Positions 44,798 to 53,950 of a stretch of 64,000 nucleotides of DNA are shown piece after piece; position 1 is the first letter of the stretch, and every line of letters begins with the position of its first letter. Source of the stretch: Sphingorhabdus sp. Its GTDB lineage: Bacteria > Pseudomonadota > Alphaproteobacteria > Sphingomonadales > Sphingomonadaceae. Under the pieces are notes generated by a model. The model ran no database searches. It was not told where the DNA came from and was given only the letters and a program-made list of their open reading frames with translations. Position numbers and translations under genes: made by a program. The stretch lies in contig NZ_JAAVVZ010000005.1 in the NCBI RefSeq assembly GCF_023910635.1, forward strand, positions 62,001 through 126,000, written 5' to 3'.

Positions 44798-45685
44798 ATG
44801 AATTACGACGAAATGCTTGCAAAAGTGTCCACCGCCTCGGGCTTTATTGCGGCACTCGATCAGAGCGGTGGATCAACGCCCAAGGCGCTCAAGGGCTATG
44901 GCATAGAGGAAGATGCCTACACGACCGATGAAGAGATGTTCGGCCTTATCCACAACATGCGTGCGCGGATCATTACTGCACCAAGCTTTTCCGGCGAGAA
45001 GGTGCTGGGCGCGATATTGTTCGAACGCACGATGGACGGTGAAGCAGGCGGCAAACCCGTGCCGATGGCATTGCAAGAGCGCGGCGTCGTGCCGTTCCTG
45101 AAGGTAGACAAGGGGCTTGAGGACGAAGCAGACGGCGTTCAAATGATGAAGCCAATGCCAGACTTGGATGCGTTGCTCCAACGCGCCAAAGCCAAAGGCG
45201 TGTTTGGCACAAAAAAGCGCTCCGTCATCAATCAAGCCTCGCCATCCGGCATTGCCGCGATCGTAAAACAGCAATTTGATGTGGCCGAACAAATCCTCGC
45301 TGCTGGATTGATGCCGATTATCGAGCCTGAGGTGAACATCAAAAGCGTTGATCGCGCGCACAGCGACATCATCCTGCGCGATGAAATCTTGAAAGCGCTC
45401 GATAACGTATCGGCCGATCACAAGGTGATGTTGAAACTGTCGATTCCCGCAGAGGCAGGTACGTTTGATGCGCTGATCAATCACCCGCGCGTGCTGCGCG
45501 TTGTCGCGCTCTCCGGCGGCTATGCCCGTCCCGAGGCTTGTGCTGAACTCGCCAAGAATAAAGGCATGATCGCCAGCTTCTCCCGCGCTTTGTTGGAAGA
45601 TTTACGTCACCAGATGACCGGAGAGGAATTTGATGCCGCGCTTGCCAGCGCCATTGACGAAATCCACGCAGCATCCGCAACCTAG
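44798..45685 (+). CDS. fba: Class I fructose-bisphosphate aldolase
   Basis: 295 residues from ATG 44798 (44789 is a close alternative; an open frame back to 44735 would run through the terminator). Class I features: GFIAALDQSGGSTPKALKGYG near the N-terminus, PIIEPEVNI, the probable Schiff-base Lys in KVMLKLSIPAEAG, and ALSGGYARPEA. It cleaves fructose-1,6-bisphosphate without a metal. Its TAG stop is the beginning of a dispersed-repeat copy. Confidence 0.93.
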   Translation: MNYDEMLAKVSTASGFIAALDQSGGSTPKALKGYGIEEDAYTTDEEMFGLIHNMRARIITAPSFSGEKVLGAILFERTMDGEAGGKPVPMALQERGVVPFLKVDKGLEDEADGVQMMKPMPDLDALLQRAKAKGVFGTKKRSVINQASPSGIAAIVKQQFDVAEQILAAGLMPIIEPEVNIKSVDRAHSDIILRDEILKALDNVSADHKVMLKLSIPAEAGTFDALINHPRVLRVVALSGGYARPEACAELAKNKGMIASFSRALLEDLRHQMTGEEFDAALASAIDEIHAASAT

Positions 45686-45700
45686 GGTAAGGACCACTTA
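45683..45700 (-). repeat. Dispersed 18-bp repeat, copy 6 (forms the fba stop)
   Basis: On the - strand TAAGTGGTCCTTACCCTA, one change from the consensus. The first three bases on the + strand are the TAG of fba. Confidence 0.6.
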
Positions 45701-45748
45701 TGCGCAAGAAGTTTGCCGCCAGCCTAAAGCCCCGCTAATGAGCGCGGC

Positions 45749-46372
45749 ATGAAAGAATTTCCCTGCCAGTTATACTTGATCTCACCGCTTGACGTAGGCG
45801 GTGAATTTCCCGCCCAGCTTGAGGCTGCCTTATCCGCTGGTCCCGTTGCAGCGTTCCAGTTTCGGGTAAAAGATGTGGATCAGCATGAGGCGGCGACGCT
45901 CGCGGAACCATTGCAGGCCATTTGCGCCGCGCATGACGTCGCGTTCATCGTGAATGACAGTGTGGCTTTGGCCAAGCGGTTGAAAGCCGACGGCGTGCAT
46001 ATGGGGCAGGGCGATGGCGACGTGCGTGAGGCGCGTGAACTGCTTGGCCGCGACGCACAGATTGGCGTTACGTGTCATAACAGCCGTCATCTGGCGATGG
46101 AGGCAGCCGAGGCCGGGGCCGATTATGTGGCCTTTGGCGCTTTTTTCCCCACAGCGACGAAGACGGTTGAGCATGTCGCTGAACTCGACACGTTACAGAA
46201 ATGGTCGTTTGTGACGGAGGTCCCCTGCGTTGCCATTGGCGGCATCACATCAGACAATGCCAAGCCATTAATCGATGCAGGCGCGGATTTCATAGCGGTG
46301 AGCAGCGCGGTGTGGAACCATCCGCAGGGTCCCGCCGAAGCGGTCAGGGCGTTCAACGCATTGCTTGCCTAA
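45749..46372 (+). CDS. thiE: Thiamine phosphate synthase-like protein
   Basis: 207 residues, a single TIM-barrel. Family motifs: FQFRVKD (in place of the usual QLRxK), FIVNDSVALAKRLKADGVHMGQGD, GVTCHNSRHLAMEA, DYVAFGAFFPTATK, and VAIGGITSDNAKPLIDAGADFIAVSSAVW. ThiE joins the pyrimidine and thiazole moieties of thiamine. The pattern fits ThiE, but TenI-like relatives share it, so the exact reaction is less certain. It stands alone between fba and efp with a weak ribosome site. Confidence 0.82.
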   Translation: MKEFPCQLYLISPLDVGGEFPAQLEAALSAGPVAAFQFRVKDVDQHEAATLAEPLQAICAAHDVAFIVNDSVALAKRLKADGVHMGQGDGDVREARELLGRDAQIGVTCHNSRHLAMEAAEAGADYVAFGAFFPTATKTVEHVAELDTLQKWSFVTEVPCVAIGGITSDNAKPLIDAGADFIAVSSAVWNHPQGPAEAVRAFNALLA

Positions 46373-46453
46373 TGGCGCCGTCATCGTTAAAGGCCGCGTC
46401 CATCGGCACGTTTTTGCGTGCCTGCTCTTTCCATCTGTCAAGCGAGTGCACTC

Positions 46454-47017
46454 ATGAAAATCAACGCGGTTGAAATCAAGCCGGGTAACATATTGGAATA
46501 TGAAGGCGGCCTATGGCGTGTCGTAAAGACCGCGCACACCCAACCGGGTAAGGGCGGCGCATATATGCAGGTTGAGCTCAAGAATCTCCGCGACGGCCGC
46601 AAGAACAATATCCGTTTCCGTTCGGCCGAAAGCGTCGAAAAAGTGCGCCTTGACCAGAAAGATTTTCAGTTTCTCTATGCAGAGGGCGATAATCTGGTGT
46701 TCATGGACAAGGAAACCTATGATCAGGTGACTTTGCCTAGCGACCTTCTGGGTGACGCTGCCGCTTTCCTTCAGGACGGCATGGACGTTGTGATGGAAAT
46801 GTATGATGACGAAGCGCTCTCGGTCGCTTTGCCGGACCAAATCGAGGCTACGATTGTCGAAGCGGACGCAGTGGTAAAAGGCCAGACGGCGTCATCTAGC
46901 TATAAGCCTGCAATTCTCGACAATGGCGTGCGCGTGATGGTGCCGCCGTTCATCAGCGCGGGTACGCGGATCGTTGTCGATGTCTACGAACGGGAATATG
47001 TCCGGAAGGCTGACTAA
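46454..47017 (+). CDS. efp: Translation elongation factor P
   Basis: 187 residues from ATG 46454; an in-frame start at 46418 adds a non-conserved leader. The KOW-like N-domain contains [16 protein letters not shown], where Lys33 is at the position modified in many bacteria. The OB domains follow ([21 protein letters not shown], split here; and [17 protein letters not shown]). It rescues ribosomes stalled on polyproline. The stop overlaps the next ATG by one base. No EpmA/EpmB genes are nearby. Confidence 0.95.
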   Translation: MKINAVEIKPGNILEYEGGLWRVVKTAHTQPGKGGAYMQVELKNLRDGRKNNIRFRSAESVEKVRLDQKDFQFLYAEGDNLVFMDKETYDQVTLPSDLLGDAAAFLQDGMDVVMEMYDDEALSVALPDQIEATIVEADAVVKGQTASSSYKPAILDNGVRVMVPPFISAGTRIVVDVYEREYVRKAD

Positions 47018-47835
47018 TGCCAGCATTAACCGGTCTTTTGACCATCATGGAAAAAGCAGCTCGTAAAGCGGGTGGCAAGCTTCGCCGCGATTTTGGTGAG
47101 ATTGAACATTTGCAGGTTTCCCAAAAGGGGCCTGCAGACTTTGTATCGAAAGCCGACGAGCGCGCTGAAGATACGATTTTCCGGGAACTTGAAATCGCAC
47201 GTCCCGATTGGGGCTTTCTAATGGAAGAAGGCGGCGAGATTTCAGGTGCGGAGGGTAAACCACGCTTCATAGTCGATCCGCTCGACGGAACGAGCAACTT
47301 CCTGCACGGAATTCCGCATTTTGCGATTTCGATTGCCGTGCAAGATCCAAAGCCTGATGGTTCGGGCTGGGGCGATATTTTCGCGGGTCTTGTCTACAAC
47401 CCGATCACGGACGAAAGCTTCTGGGCCGAACGGGGCAAGGGGGCTTGGCTTGGCAACCGCCGTTTACGGGTATCCGCACGCCGTCAGCTAAACGAGGCTC
47501 TGATTGCCACAGGCACGCCTTATAAGGGCCATGGCGATTTTGAAGAATGGACCAAGATTTTTGGGGCCATCGGACCTTCGGTTTCGGGCGTTCGGCGTTT
47601 TGGCGCAGCAAGCCTTGATCTCGCTTGGCTGGCCGCTGGCCGATATGATGGTTTCTGGGAAAGCGGCTTATCTCCGTGGGATACGGCAGCTGGATGTCTG
47701 CTTGTGCGCGAGGCGGGGGGCTTTGTAACCGACTATCGGGGACGCAGCCCGCATATCGCAGATGTTCAGGTTTTGGCGGCAAATGACATTCTCCACAGCA
47801 AGCTACATAAGCTGTTGGTTGGGGCCATAAAATAA
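47017..47835 (+). CDS. suhB: Inositol monophosphatase family protein (SuhB-like)
   Basis: 272 residues. Metal-site motifs are present: the FLMEEGGE motif (in place of the usual GEE), IVDPLDGTSNFLHGIPHFAIS, and a C-terminal SGLSPWDTAAGCLLVREAGG. The lithium-sensitive phosphatase family hydrolyses inositol-1-phosphate or related sugars, and SuhB members also act with Nus factors on rRNA transcription. It is coupled to efp by TAATG and followed by 102 bases before nuoA, which probably contain the nuo promoter. Confidence 0.88.
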   Translation: MPALTGLLTIMEKAARKAGGKLRRDFGEIEHLQVSQKGPADFVSKADERAEDTIFRELEIARPDWGFLMEEGGEISGAEGKPRFIVDPLDGTSNFLHGIPHFAISIAVQDPKPDGSGWGDIFAGLVYNPITDESFWAERGKGAWLGNRRLRVSARRQLNEALIATGTPYKGHGDFEEWTKIFGAIGPSVSGVRRFGAASLDLAWLAAGRYDGFWESGLSPWDTAAGCLLVREAGGFVTDYRGRSPHIADVQVLAANDILHSKLHKLLVGAIK

Positions 47836-47937
47836 ATCGCGAAAATGGCACCAAAAATGCCGAGTCTTGGCCTTGCAGGTCTGGATTCTTCTGCCTAAAA
47901 GCGCCGCAACTTACGGGGTTTCGGAAACGAGTCTGAT

Positions 47938-48312
47938 ATGACTGATTTGTCGCAATATTTGCCCATACTGCTTTTCCTCGTGGTGGCGCTTGCGCTGTCG
48001 TCGGCTTTTGTGTTTCTGCCGATGGGTGTTTCACGATTAACTGGCACGCACAAGCCTACCGAGGCGAAGCTCACCGAGTATGAGTGCGGCTTTCCAGCAT
48101 TCGAAGATTCGCGTAGTCAGTTTGACGTTCGCTTCTACCTCGTTGCGATTTTGTTTATCATTTTTGATCTTGAGGCCGCCTTTTTGTTTCCATGGGCGGT
48201 CAGCCTGGGTGAAACAGGCTGGATCGGTTGGGGCACCATGATGCTGTTCCTGTTCGAATTGGTCATCGGATTTATCTATGCATGGAAAGTGGGAGCACTC
48301 GAATGGGAGTAA
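47938..48312 (+). CDS. nuoA: NADH-quinone oxidoreductase subunit A
   Basis: 124 residues, three membrane helices. The conserved loop [21 protein letters not shown] and [13 protein letters not shown] are characteristic (seen here as [15 protein letters not shown]). It is a small membrane subunit at the junction of the quinone channel in complex I. It is the first gene of the nuo operon and overlaps nuoB by ten bases. Confidence 0.96.
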   Translation: MTDLSQYLPILLFLVVALALSSAFVFLPMGVSRLTGTHKPTEAKLTEYECGFPAFEDSRSQFDVRFYLVAILFIIFDLEAAFLFPWAVSLGETGWIGWGTMMLFLFELVIGFIYAWKVGALEWE

Positions 48313-48839
48313 TCGCGCCATCACACTCTGACGTGCAAGCGCCGGATGCAGCGTTCTTTAAGGATATTGAAAGCGAAGTGAACGACAAGGGTTTTGTCGT
48401 TTCTTCGGCCGAAGACCTGTTTAATTGGGCGCGGACCGGGTCTTTGTGGCCAATGACCTTTGGGCTTGCGTGCTGCGCAGTTGAAATGATCCACGGTTAT
48501 ATGCCGCGTTACGACTTTGAACGTTTTGGCATCGCACCGCGCGCGTCACCGCGTCAGTCGGACGTGATGATCGTCGCAGGCACGCTCTGCAACAAAATGG
48601 CACCTGCGTTGCGCAAGGTCTATGACCAGATGTCCGAACCCAAATATGTCATTTCCATGGGTAGCTGCGCCAATGGCGGTGGCTATTATCATTACAGTTA
48701 CAGCGTTGTGCGCGGTTGCGACCGTGTTGTACCGGTAGACATTTATGTACCCGGGTGCCCGCCCACTGCCGAAGCGTTGCTTTACGGTATTATGCAGTTG
48801 CAGCGCAAAATCCGCCGGACAGGGACCATCGAACGGTGA
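48303..48839 (+). CDS. nuoB: NADH-quinone oxidoreductase subunit B
   Basis: 178 residues from ATG 48303. It binds the terminal 4Fe-4S cluster N2: [30 protein letters not shown] and [15 protein letters not shown] supply the ligands. It is the peripheral-arm subunit next to quinone. The stop overlaps the nuoC GTG start (GTGA). Confidence 0.97.
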   Translation: MGVIAPSHSDVQAPDAAFFKDIESEVNDKGFVVSSAEDLFNWARTGSLWPMTFGLACCAVEMIHGYMPRYDFERFGIAPRASPRQSDVMIVAGTLCNKMAPALRKVYDQMSEPKYVISMGSCANGGGYYHYSYSVVRGCDRVVPVDIYVPGCPPTAEALLYGIMQLQRKIRRTGTIER

Positions 48840-49588
48840 CCCATTCTGCGCCCCTGATCAAAACGCCCGATGGCACGATAGAATCTATATCAAAAGCGAT
48901 GGGCAAGCATTTGGTTTCTATAGAAGAAGCCAATGGTGAAGTTGCCGTGCACATTCACTGTGATGCGTTGGTCGAATGCATGATCCAATTGCGCGACGAA
49001 TGTGCGTATCAGCAGTTGATGGAAATTGCGGGCGTTGACTGGCCTGATCGTGACCCACGTTTTGAAATTGTCTATTGTCTGCTGAGCCTGACCAAAAACC
49101 ACCGTATTCGCGTGCATTTGACGACGAATGAGGATCATCCTGTGCCGTCGGTCACCAGCATTTGGCCCGTCGCCGGATGGTTGGAACGCGAAGTGTTCGA
49201 CATGTATGGCGTATTATTCTCCGGCAACGCGGATTTGCGCCGCATACTGACCGATTACGGTTTTTCGGGACACCCGCAGCGTAAGGACTTTCCGTTGTCG
49301 GGCTATGTTGAGCTGCGCTATTCCGAAGAGGAAAAGCGCGTGAAATATGAACCCGTGCAATTGGCGCAGGATTTCCGCAATTTCGACTTTCTTAGCCCTT
49401 GGGAAGGCGCGGATTATGTCCTGCCGGGCGATGAGAAAAGCGGCGAGGGCGCTGGCAACGGCGCGCCGCCGCCGCCTACACCCAAAACAACCGATACCGC
49501 GGCGCAGACCGGTGCCGGTAACGCTGCGAACAAAGAAGCGGTCAAGCGCAGCGTGCGCAAACCAAAGGCGACGGGAGACAAGGCATGA
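48836..49588 (+). CDS. nuoC: NADH-quinone oxidoreductase subunit C
   Basis: 250 residues from GTG 48836, overlapping nuoB by four bases. The 30-kDa domain has [21 protein letters not shown] and [23 protein letters not shown] (quoted in parts: [15 protein letters not shown]). A C-terminal extension of about 50 residues, rich in Pro, Ala, Gly and Lys ([24 protein letters not shown]), is beyond the usual fold. Its stop overlaps nuoD by ATGA. Confidence 0.95.
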   Translation: MTHSAPLIKTPDGTIESISKAMGKHLVSIEEANGEVAVHIHCDALVECMIQLRDECAYQQLMEIAGVDWPDRDPRFEIVYCLLSLTKNHRIRVHLTTNEDHPVPSVTSIWPVAGWLEREVFDMYGVLFSGNADLRRILTDYGFSGHPQRKDFPLSGYVELRYSEEEKRVKYEPVQLAQDFRNFDFLSPWEGADYVLPGDEKSGEGAGNGAPPPPTPKTTDTAAQTGAGNAANKEAVKRSVRKPKATGDKA

Positions 49589-50796
49589 GCATGCAGCAAG
49601 ATCTCGCGCCGACCACTGGCGATGAAGTCATCCAGAATTACACGATCAACTTTGGGCCACAGCACCCCGCAGCGCACGGCGTTTTGCGTCTGGTGATGGA
49701 ACTGGATGGCGAAATCGTCGAGCGGCTTGACCCGCATATCGGCCTTTTGCACCGTGGCACCGAGAAACTGATCGAGTATAAAACCTATTTGCAGGCTTTG
49801 CCATATTTCGACCGGTTGGATTACGCGTCGCCGATGGCGATGGAGCATAGCTATGTGCTCGCGATTGAGAAGTTGTTGGACCTCGAAGTGCCCCTTCGCG
49901 CGCAATATCTGCGCGTATTGTTCGCCGAACTAACGCGGATCAAGAATCACACGCTGAACATTGCGCACCACATTATCGATGTCGGCGCGATGACGCCGCC
50001 TTTGTGGCTGTATGAAATCCGCGAAGACATCATGGGCTTTTATGAACGCGCCAGCGGTGCGCGTATGCACGCGGCATGGTTCCGTCCCGGCGGCGTGCAT
50101 CAGGATGTGCCGTTAAAGCTTTTAACCGATATTGCCGAGTGGCTCGATGACCGCATGCCGCGCTTGTTTGAGGACGCAATGTCGTTGGTAGTCGACAACC
50201 GCATTTTCAAACAACGCAATGTCGACATCGCGATCGTGTCAAAGGAAGACGCGATCAAATGGGGCTTTTCCGGCCCGATGATCCGTGGCGCGGGCATCCC
50301 CTGGGATATCCGCAAAAGCCAGCCTTATGACGTCTATGACCGGATGGAATTCGACATTCCCGTCGGCACACGCGGCGATTGCTACGACCGGTTCATGGTC
50401 CGCGTCGAAGAAGTGCGCCAATCGGTCCGCATCATGAAGCAATGCTTGCAACAGATGCCCGAAGGTCCGGTATGCAGCGACGACCGAAAGGTCGCACCGC
50501 CCAATCGCGCCGAAATGAAACAGTCGATGGAAGCGTTGATCCATCACTTCAAATTGTACACCGAAGGCTTCAAAGTGCCCGCAGGCAGCGTCTATGTCGC
50601 CACCGAAAGCCCCAAGGGCGAATTTGGCGTCTACCTAGTCGCCGACGGCAGCAACAAGCCCTATCGCTGCAAAATCCGGCCAACAGCCTTTTCGCACCTT
50701 CAAGCGATGGATTTCATGACTCGTGGGCATATGCTGGCGGATACGACCGCAATCTTGGGCGCGCTCGACATCGTTTTTGGGGAGTGTGACCGCTGA
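49585..50796 (+). CDS. nuoD: NADH-quinone oxidoreductase subunit D
   Basis: 403 residues, the 49-kDa subunit that forms the quinone site with Nuo[36 protein letters not shown] and RFNH-like [12 protein letters not shown] are seen; the C-terminus [17 protein letters not shown] is canonical. Separate nuoC and nuoD genes, not fused. Its TGA overlaps the ATG of a 59-residue gene by one base. Confidence 0.97.
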   Translation: MSMQQDLAPTTGDEVIQNYTINFGPQHPAAHGVLRLVMELDGEIVERLDPHIGLLHRGTEKLIEYKTYLQALPYFDRLDYASPMAMEHSYVLAIEKLLDLEVPLRAQYLRVLFAELTRIKNHTLNIAHHIIDVGAMTPPLWLYEIREDIMGFYERASGARMHAAWFRPGGVHQDVPLKLLTDIAEWLDDRMPRLFEDAMSLVVDNRIFKQRNVDIAIVSKEDAIKWGFSGPMIRGAGIPWDIRKSQPYDVYDRMEFDIPVGTRGDCYDRFMVRVEEVRQSVRIMKQCLQQMPEGPVCSDDRKVAPPNRAEMKQSMEALIHHFKLYTEGFKVPAGSVYVATESPKGEFGVYLVADGSNKPYRCKIRPTAFSHLQAMDFMTRGHMLADTTAILGALDIVFGECDR

Positions 50797-50975
50797 TGTC
50801 TCGCGAGCTTATGTTTTTGGCATCGGCGGCATTTGGTTCGGTCGCGTTGGTCGCGGCCTATCTCTATTTGTTTCATGCCGAGGTGTCGGCAAAAGAAGTG
50901 GGCTCGACCGCTGCGGCCATGATGTTTGGCGCGTATATCGGGCGGATTTGGGGACGGAAAGAAGCACATGGCTGA
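50796..50975 (+). CDS. Small membrane protein inserted between nuoD and the SnoaL-like gene
   Basis: 59 residues. It begins [15 protein letters not shown], with one or two hydrophobic stretches (about 6-26 and 37-50), and ends in a basic tail (RIWGRKEAHG). It overlaps nuoD by one base (TGATG) and the next gene by eight bases, so it is firmly embedded in the operon. I do not recognise a family. It could be an accessory complex I membrane protein or a small orphan. Confidence 0.65.
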   Translation: MSRELMFLASAAFGSVALVAAYLYLFHAEVSAKEVGSTAAAMMFGAYIGRIWGRKEAHG

Positions 50976-51360
50976 CGCAGTAAATATCCCCAACGAAGCC
51001 GAAACTGTGTTAAGCGGCGCGTTTCCGATGACTAGACTCTCGACAGCCACCCAAATGATCGTGCATTATAACGCGCAAGATGCTGACTCTTACGTTGCGT
51101 TGATGACCGGCGATGCCTGCGAAGCCAGCTATCGCGGTGCTGTGGTGCGTGAGGGGAAAGAAGGCACGCGGGCAGGCCTGAACGCCATGTTCGCCGAATT
51201 TCCGGAAAACAGGGCCGAAATTCTGACTGCCTATGAACTCGGCGATTATGTCGCGTTGCATGAACGTGTGTTTCGCTCAGCGACGGCAGAGCCGTTTGAA
51301 GTGATGTCCATCTACAGTTTTGAAGGCGACAAAGTCAGTCGCGTGGAGTTTGTGCGATGA
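50968..51360 (+). CDS. SnoaL/NTF2-like protein with a nuoE-derived N-terminus
   Basis: 130 residues from ATG 50968. The first 13 codons (MADAVNIPNEAET) match the start of nuoE (VADSVAIPNEAET) at 31 of 39 bases. The rest is an NTF2/SnoaL-like cone fold (STATQMIVHYNAQDADSYVALMTGDA, ELGDYVALHERVFRS, EVMSIYSFEGDKVSRVEFVR, split here). Such domains are small-ligand or steroid-isomerase-like; the substrate is unknown. It is unusual inside a nuo operon. The stop is followed by a repeat element and then nuoE. Confidence 0.75.
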   Translation: MADAVNIPNEAETVLSGAFPMTRLSTATQMIVHYNAQDADSYVALMTGDACEASYRGAVVREGKEGTRAGLNAMFAEFPENRAEILTAYELGDYVALHERVFRSATAEPFEVMSIYSFEGDKVSRVEFVR

Positions 51361-51382
51361 CAAATCCTCAGCTCTCTTCATT

Positions 51383-51522
51383 CGTCACCCTGAACTTGTT
51401 TCAGGGTCCATCGTGCAGCCAGTCCGGCGCGTGCAGTGGCCAAACTGAATCGGAAACATTGCGTTCGATTTCAAAAATTGAGCGTGCAGATAAATGGACC
51501 CTGAAACAAGTTCAGGGTGACG
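51383..51522. repeat. Palindromic intergenic element 1 (SnoaL-like gene / nuoE)
   Basis: 28-base arms (51383-51410 and 51495-51522) are perfect inverted copies, 84 bases apart. Each arm is itself a hairpin: ACCCTGAA and TTCAGGGT around CTTGT. The element reads as an open frame on the + strand, but that frame is a by-product of the repeat. Related elements are at 52222, 53811 and 55993. Confidence 0.85.
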
Positions 51523-51531
51523 GAGTGTGTG

Positions 51532-52203
51532 GTGGCTGATTCAGTAGCAATCCCCAACGAAGCAGAAACCCGTGCGACATGGGGCAGCTTTGCCTTTTCG
51601 CCGGAATATAAGGCCAAAGCCGATATGTATATCGGCCGCTATCCCGCCGGACGGCAGCAATCGGCCGTGATGGCGTTGCTTGACCTGGCGCAACGTCAGG
51701 TCGGCGAAGAAACGCAGACGCAAGGCTGGTTGCCGGTGCCGGTGATCGAATATGTCGCGAACTATCTCGGCATGCCCTATATGCGCACCTATGAGGTTGC
51801 GACCTTCTACACGATGTACAATCTCGCGCCCGTGGGCCGTTATCATGTGCAAGTGTGCGGGACCACGCCATGCATGTTGCGCGGGTCGGATGATATTATT
51901 GCGGCGTGCAAGAGCCGTGGGCTAGTGAAAAATGCGACGACACCTGATGGCATGTTTACGCTGACCGAAGTTGAATGCATGGGCAATTGCGCGTCGGCAC
52001 CGATGGTGCAGATCAACGACGATAATTACGAAGATCTTGATCATAGCAGCATGACCGCGATCCTAAAAGACTTGGCCGAGGGCAAGCAGCCAAAGGTCGG
52101 CACGCAATTGCCGGGTCGGCACACGGTGGAACCTTATGGTGGCGTAACGACCTTGCATGCGATGGTGGACAAGAACCATGACTATCGGGGGGAATGGAAG
52201 TGA
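51532..52203 (+). CDS. nuoE: NADH-quinone oxidoreductase subunit E
   Basis: 223 residues from GTG 51532, chosen because it aligns with the duplicated copy at 50968; a GTG at 51517 falls in the repeat. The 2Fe-2S ligands are in VCGTTPCMLRGSDD and VECMGNCASAPMVQIN, and VATFYTMYNLAPVGRYH is typical. The Cys pattern holds cluster N1a. It pairs with NuoF in the NADH-oxidising module. A repeat element follows its stop. Confidence 0.95.
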   Translation: MADSVAIPNEAETRATWGSFAFSPEYKAKADMYIGRYPAGRQQSAVMALLDLAQRQVGEETQTQGWLPVPVIEYVANYLGMPYMRTYEVATFYTMYNLAPVGRYHVQVCGTTPCMLRGSDDIIAACKSRGLVKNATTPDGMFTLTEVECMGNCASAPMVQINDDNYEDLDHSSMTAILKDLAEGKQPKVGTQLPGRHTVEPYGGVTTLHAMVDKNHDYRGEWK

Positions 52204-52221
52204 GCCATTACCTTCCAACTC

Positions 52222-52335
52222 AACGTCACCCTGAACTTGTTTCAGGGTCCATTTCGCTCCTTTACTCTTCGGTCTGCGTGGCACGATGGATGCTGGAACG
52301 TCAGTCACCAGAGGTGAAACAAGTTCAGCATGACC
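52222..52335. repeat. Palindromic intergenic element 2 (nuoE / small gene)
   Basis: The left arm from 52222 repeats the hairpin ACCCTGAA...TTCAGGGT of element 1. The right part (GTGAAACAAGTTCAGCATGAC, given here as GTGAAACAAGTTCAG then CATGAC) is an imperfect inverted partner. The middle has ATGGATGCTGGAACGTCAG, also found in element 3. Confidence 0.8.
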
Positions 52336-52360
52336 GCAGTTTAGGCGAGGTATTGCCGTA

Positions 52361-52498
52361 ATGGAATTTCTCCCCCTCATCGGCATTCTCATCGCCGCGT
52401 TCGTCGCGTGGAAATTGCTCAAGGGCGTTATTAAGCTGGCCGTTATTGGTTTGCTGATCGCTGGGGCGGCTTGGTTTTTTATTGGAGGTTTGGGCTGA
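52361..52498 (+). CDS. 45-residue membrane protein between nuoE and nuoF
   Basis: Reads [20 protein letters not shown], then [18 protein letters not shown], then FFIGGLG. Two closely spaced hydrophobic segments are joined by KLLKGVIK. The stop overlaps the nuoF ATG by one base (TGATG), which argues for real translation. Similar tiny genes at this position seem familiar from sphingomonad nuo operons, but I cannot name a family. Confidence 0.62.
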   Translation: MEFLPLIGILIAAFVAWKLLKGVIKLAVIGLLIAGAAWFFIGGLG

Positions 52499-53793
52499 TG
52501 CTCGCTGACAAAGACCGCATTTTCACCAACCTCTACGGCTATCAGGACTTCGCCCTGAAAGCGGCGCAGGCGCGTGGTGATTGGGACAAAACTGCTGACC
52601 TGATGAAGGTCGGGCAGGATGCGATTATTGAGGAAGTGAAGGCGTCGGGACTGCGCGGTCGCGGTGGTGCGGGCTTCCCGACGGGAATGAAGTGGAGCTT
52701 CATGCCGAAGGCCCCGACGCCTGAACGTCCCAATTTCCTCGTCATCAACGCCGATGAATCTGAGCCCGGTTCGTGTAAGGACCGCGAGATCATCCGCCAC
52801 GATCCGCATAAACTGATTGAAGGCGCGCTGATCGCTGGCTTTGCGATGCGCGCCCGTGCGGCCTATATCTACATTCGCGGCGAGTATATTTTCGAAGCCA
52901 AGGTTCTCGAAAAAGCGGTTGCCGAGGCGTATTCGGCAGGTTTGCTGGGCAAGAATGCCGCAAAGTCGGGTTATGATTTTGACGTATTCGTCCATCGCGG
53001 CGCGGGCGCCTATATTTGCGGCGAAGAGACCGCGATGATAGAAAGCCTTGAGGGCAAAAAGGGCCAGCCGCGCCTGAAACCCCCATTTCCGGCAGGTGCA
53101 GGGCTGTATGGTTGCCCGACGACCGTGAACAATGTCGAGAGCATTGCGGTCGTGCCAACCATATTGCGGCGCGGCGCGGCGTGGTTCAAAGGCTTTGGTC
53201 GCGAGAATAACCATGGTACTAAGCTATTCCAAATCTCCGGCCATGTCGAAAAGCCATGCGTGGTCGAAGAAGAAATGGGCATCCCGTTTCGCGAGCTGAT
53301 TGAAAAGCATTGCGGCGGCGTTCGCGGCGGTTGGGACAATTTGCTTGCCGTCATCCCCGGCGGTTCGTCAGTGCCATTGGTCCCTGCGGCGATGATGATG
53401 GACGTGCCGATGGATTTCGACGGCTGCAAGGCTGTTGGCTCCGGCCTTGGCACGGCGGCCATTATCGTCATGGATAAATCCACCGACATTGTGCGCGCGA
53501 TTTCGCGATTGAGCTATTTCTACAAGCATGAAAGCTGCGGCCAATGCACACCCTGCCGCGAAGGCACAGGATGGATGTGGCGCGTGATGGAAAAGATGCG
53601 CACGGGCAATGCCGAGATTGGCGACATTGATACCTTGTATGATGTGACCAAACAGGTTGAAGGCCACACCATTTGCGCATTAGGCGACGCGGCGGCATGG
53701 CCGATTCAGGGGCTGATCAAGCACTTCCGCCCCGAGATGGAACGGCGGATTATTGAGGCTAAGGGTGACAATATGTTGGAGGCGGCGGAATGA
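52498..53793 (+). CDS. nuoF: NADH-quinone oxidoreductase subunit F
   Basis: 431 residues from ATG 52498; an in-frame start at 52471 lies inside the small gene. NADH/FMN site: [16 protein letters not shown] and [15 protein letters not shown]. 4Fe-4S cluster N3: [16 protein letters not shown] and the fourth Cys in [13 protein letters not shown]. It receives electrons from NADH. The end TTGGAGGCGGCGGA is repeated just before nuoG, on the other side of a repeat element. Confidence 0.97.
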   Translation: MLADKDRIFTNLYGYQDFALKAAQARGDWDKTADLMKVGQDAIIEEVKASGLRGRGGAGFPTGMKWSFMPKAPTPERPNFLVINADESEPGSCKDREIIRHDPHKLIEGALIAGFAMRARAAYIYIRGEYIFEAKVLEKAVAEAYSAGLLGKNAAKSGYDFDVFVHRGAGAYICGEETAMIESLEGKKGQPRLKPPFPAGAGLYGCPTTVNNVESIAVVPTILRRGAAWFKGFGRENNHGTKLFQISGHVEKPCVVEEEMGIPFRELIEKHCGGVRGGWDNLLAVIPGGSSVPLVPAAMMMDVPMDFDGCKAVGSGLGTAAIIVMDKSTDIVRAISRLSYFYKHESCGQCTPCREGTGWMWRVMEKMRTGNAEIGDIDTLYDVTKQVEGHTICALGDAAAWPIQGLIKHFRPEMERRIIEAKGDNMLEAAE

Positions 53794-53810
53794 AGGTCGA
53801 TTTTTCCAAA

Positions 53811-53923
53811 AACGTCACCCTGAACTTGTTTCAGGGTCTATTTCGCCTTTCTGGGTCTGGATATGCTGCACAATGGATGCTGGAACGTCAGTCACCAGAG
53901 GTGAAACAAGTTCAGCATGACGG
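53811..53923. repeat. Palindromic intergenic element 3 (nuoF / nuoG)
   Basis: Starts AACGTCACCCTGAAC and ends GTTCAGCATGACGG, with the same internal blocks as element 2. It is bracketed by a direct repeat of 16 bases, TGTTGGAGGCGGCGGA, at 53774-53789 and 53929-53944, which contains the nuoG ribosome site. Confidence 0.85.
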
Positions 53924-53950
53924 CAGATTGTTGGAGGCGGCGGAGTAAAC

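Noticed and set aside
51357-51539. A 60-residue open frame (MTNPQLSSFVTLNLFQGP...) overlapping the SnoaL-like stop
   Set aside because: It is a translation of the palindromic element; the two halves are the inverted arms read through, a known source of false small proteins.
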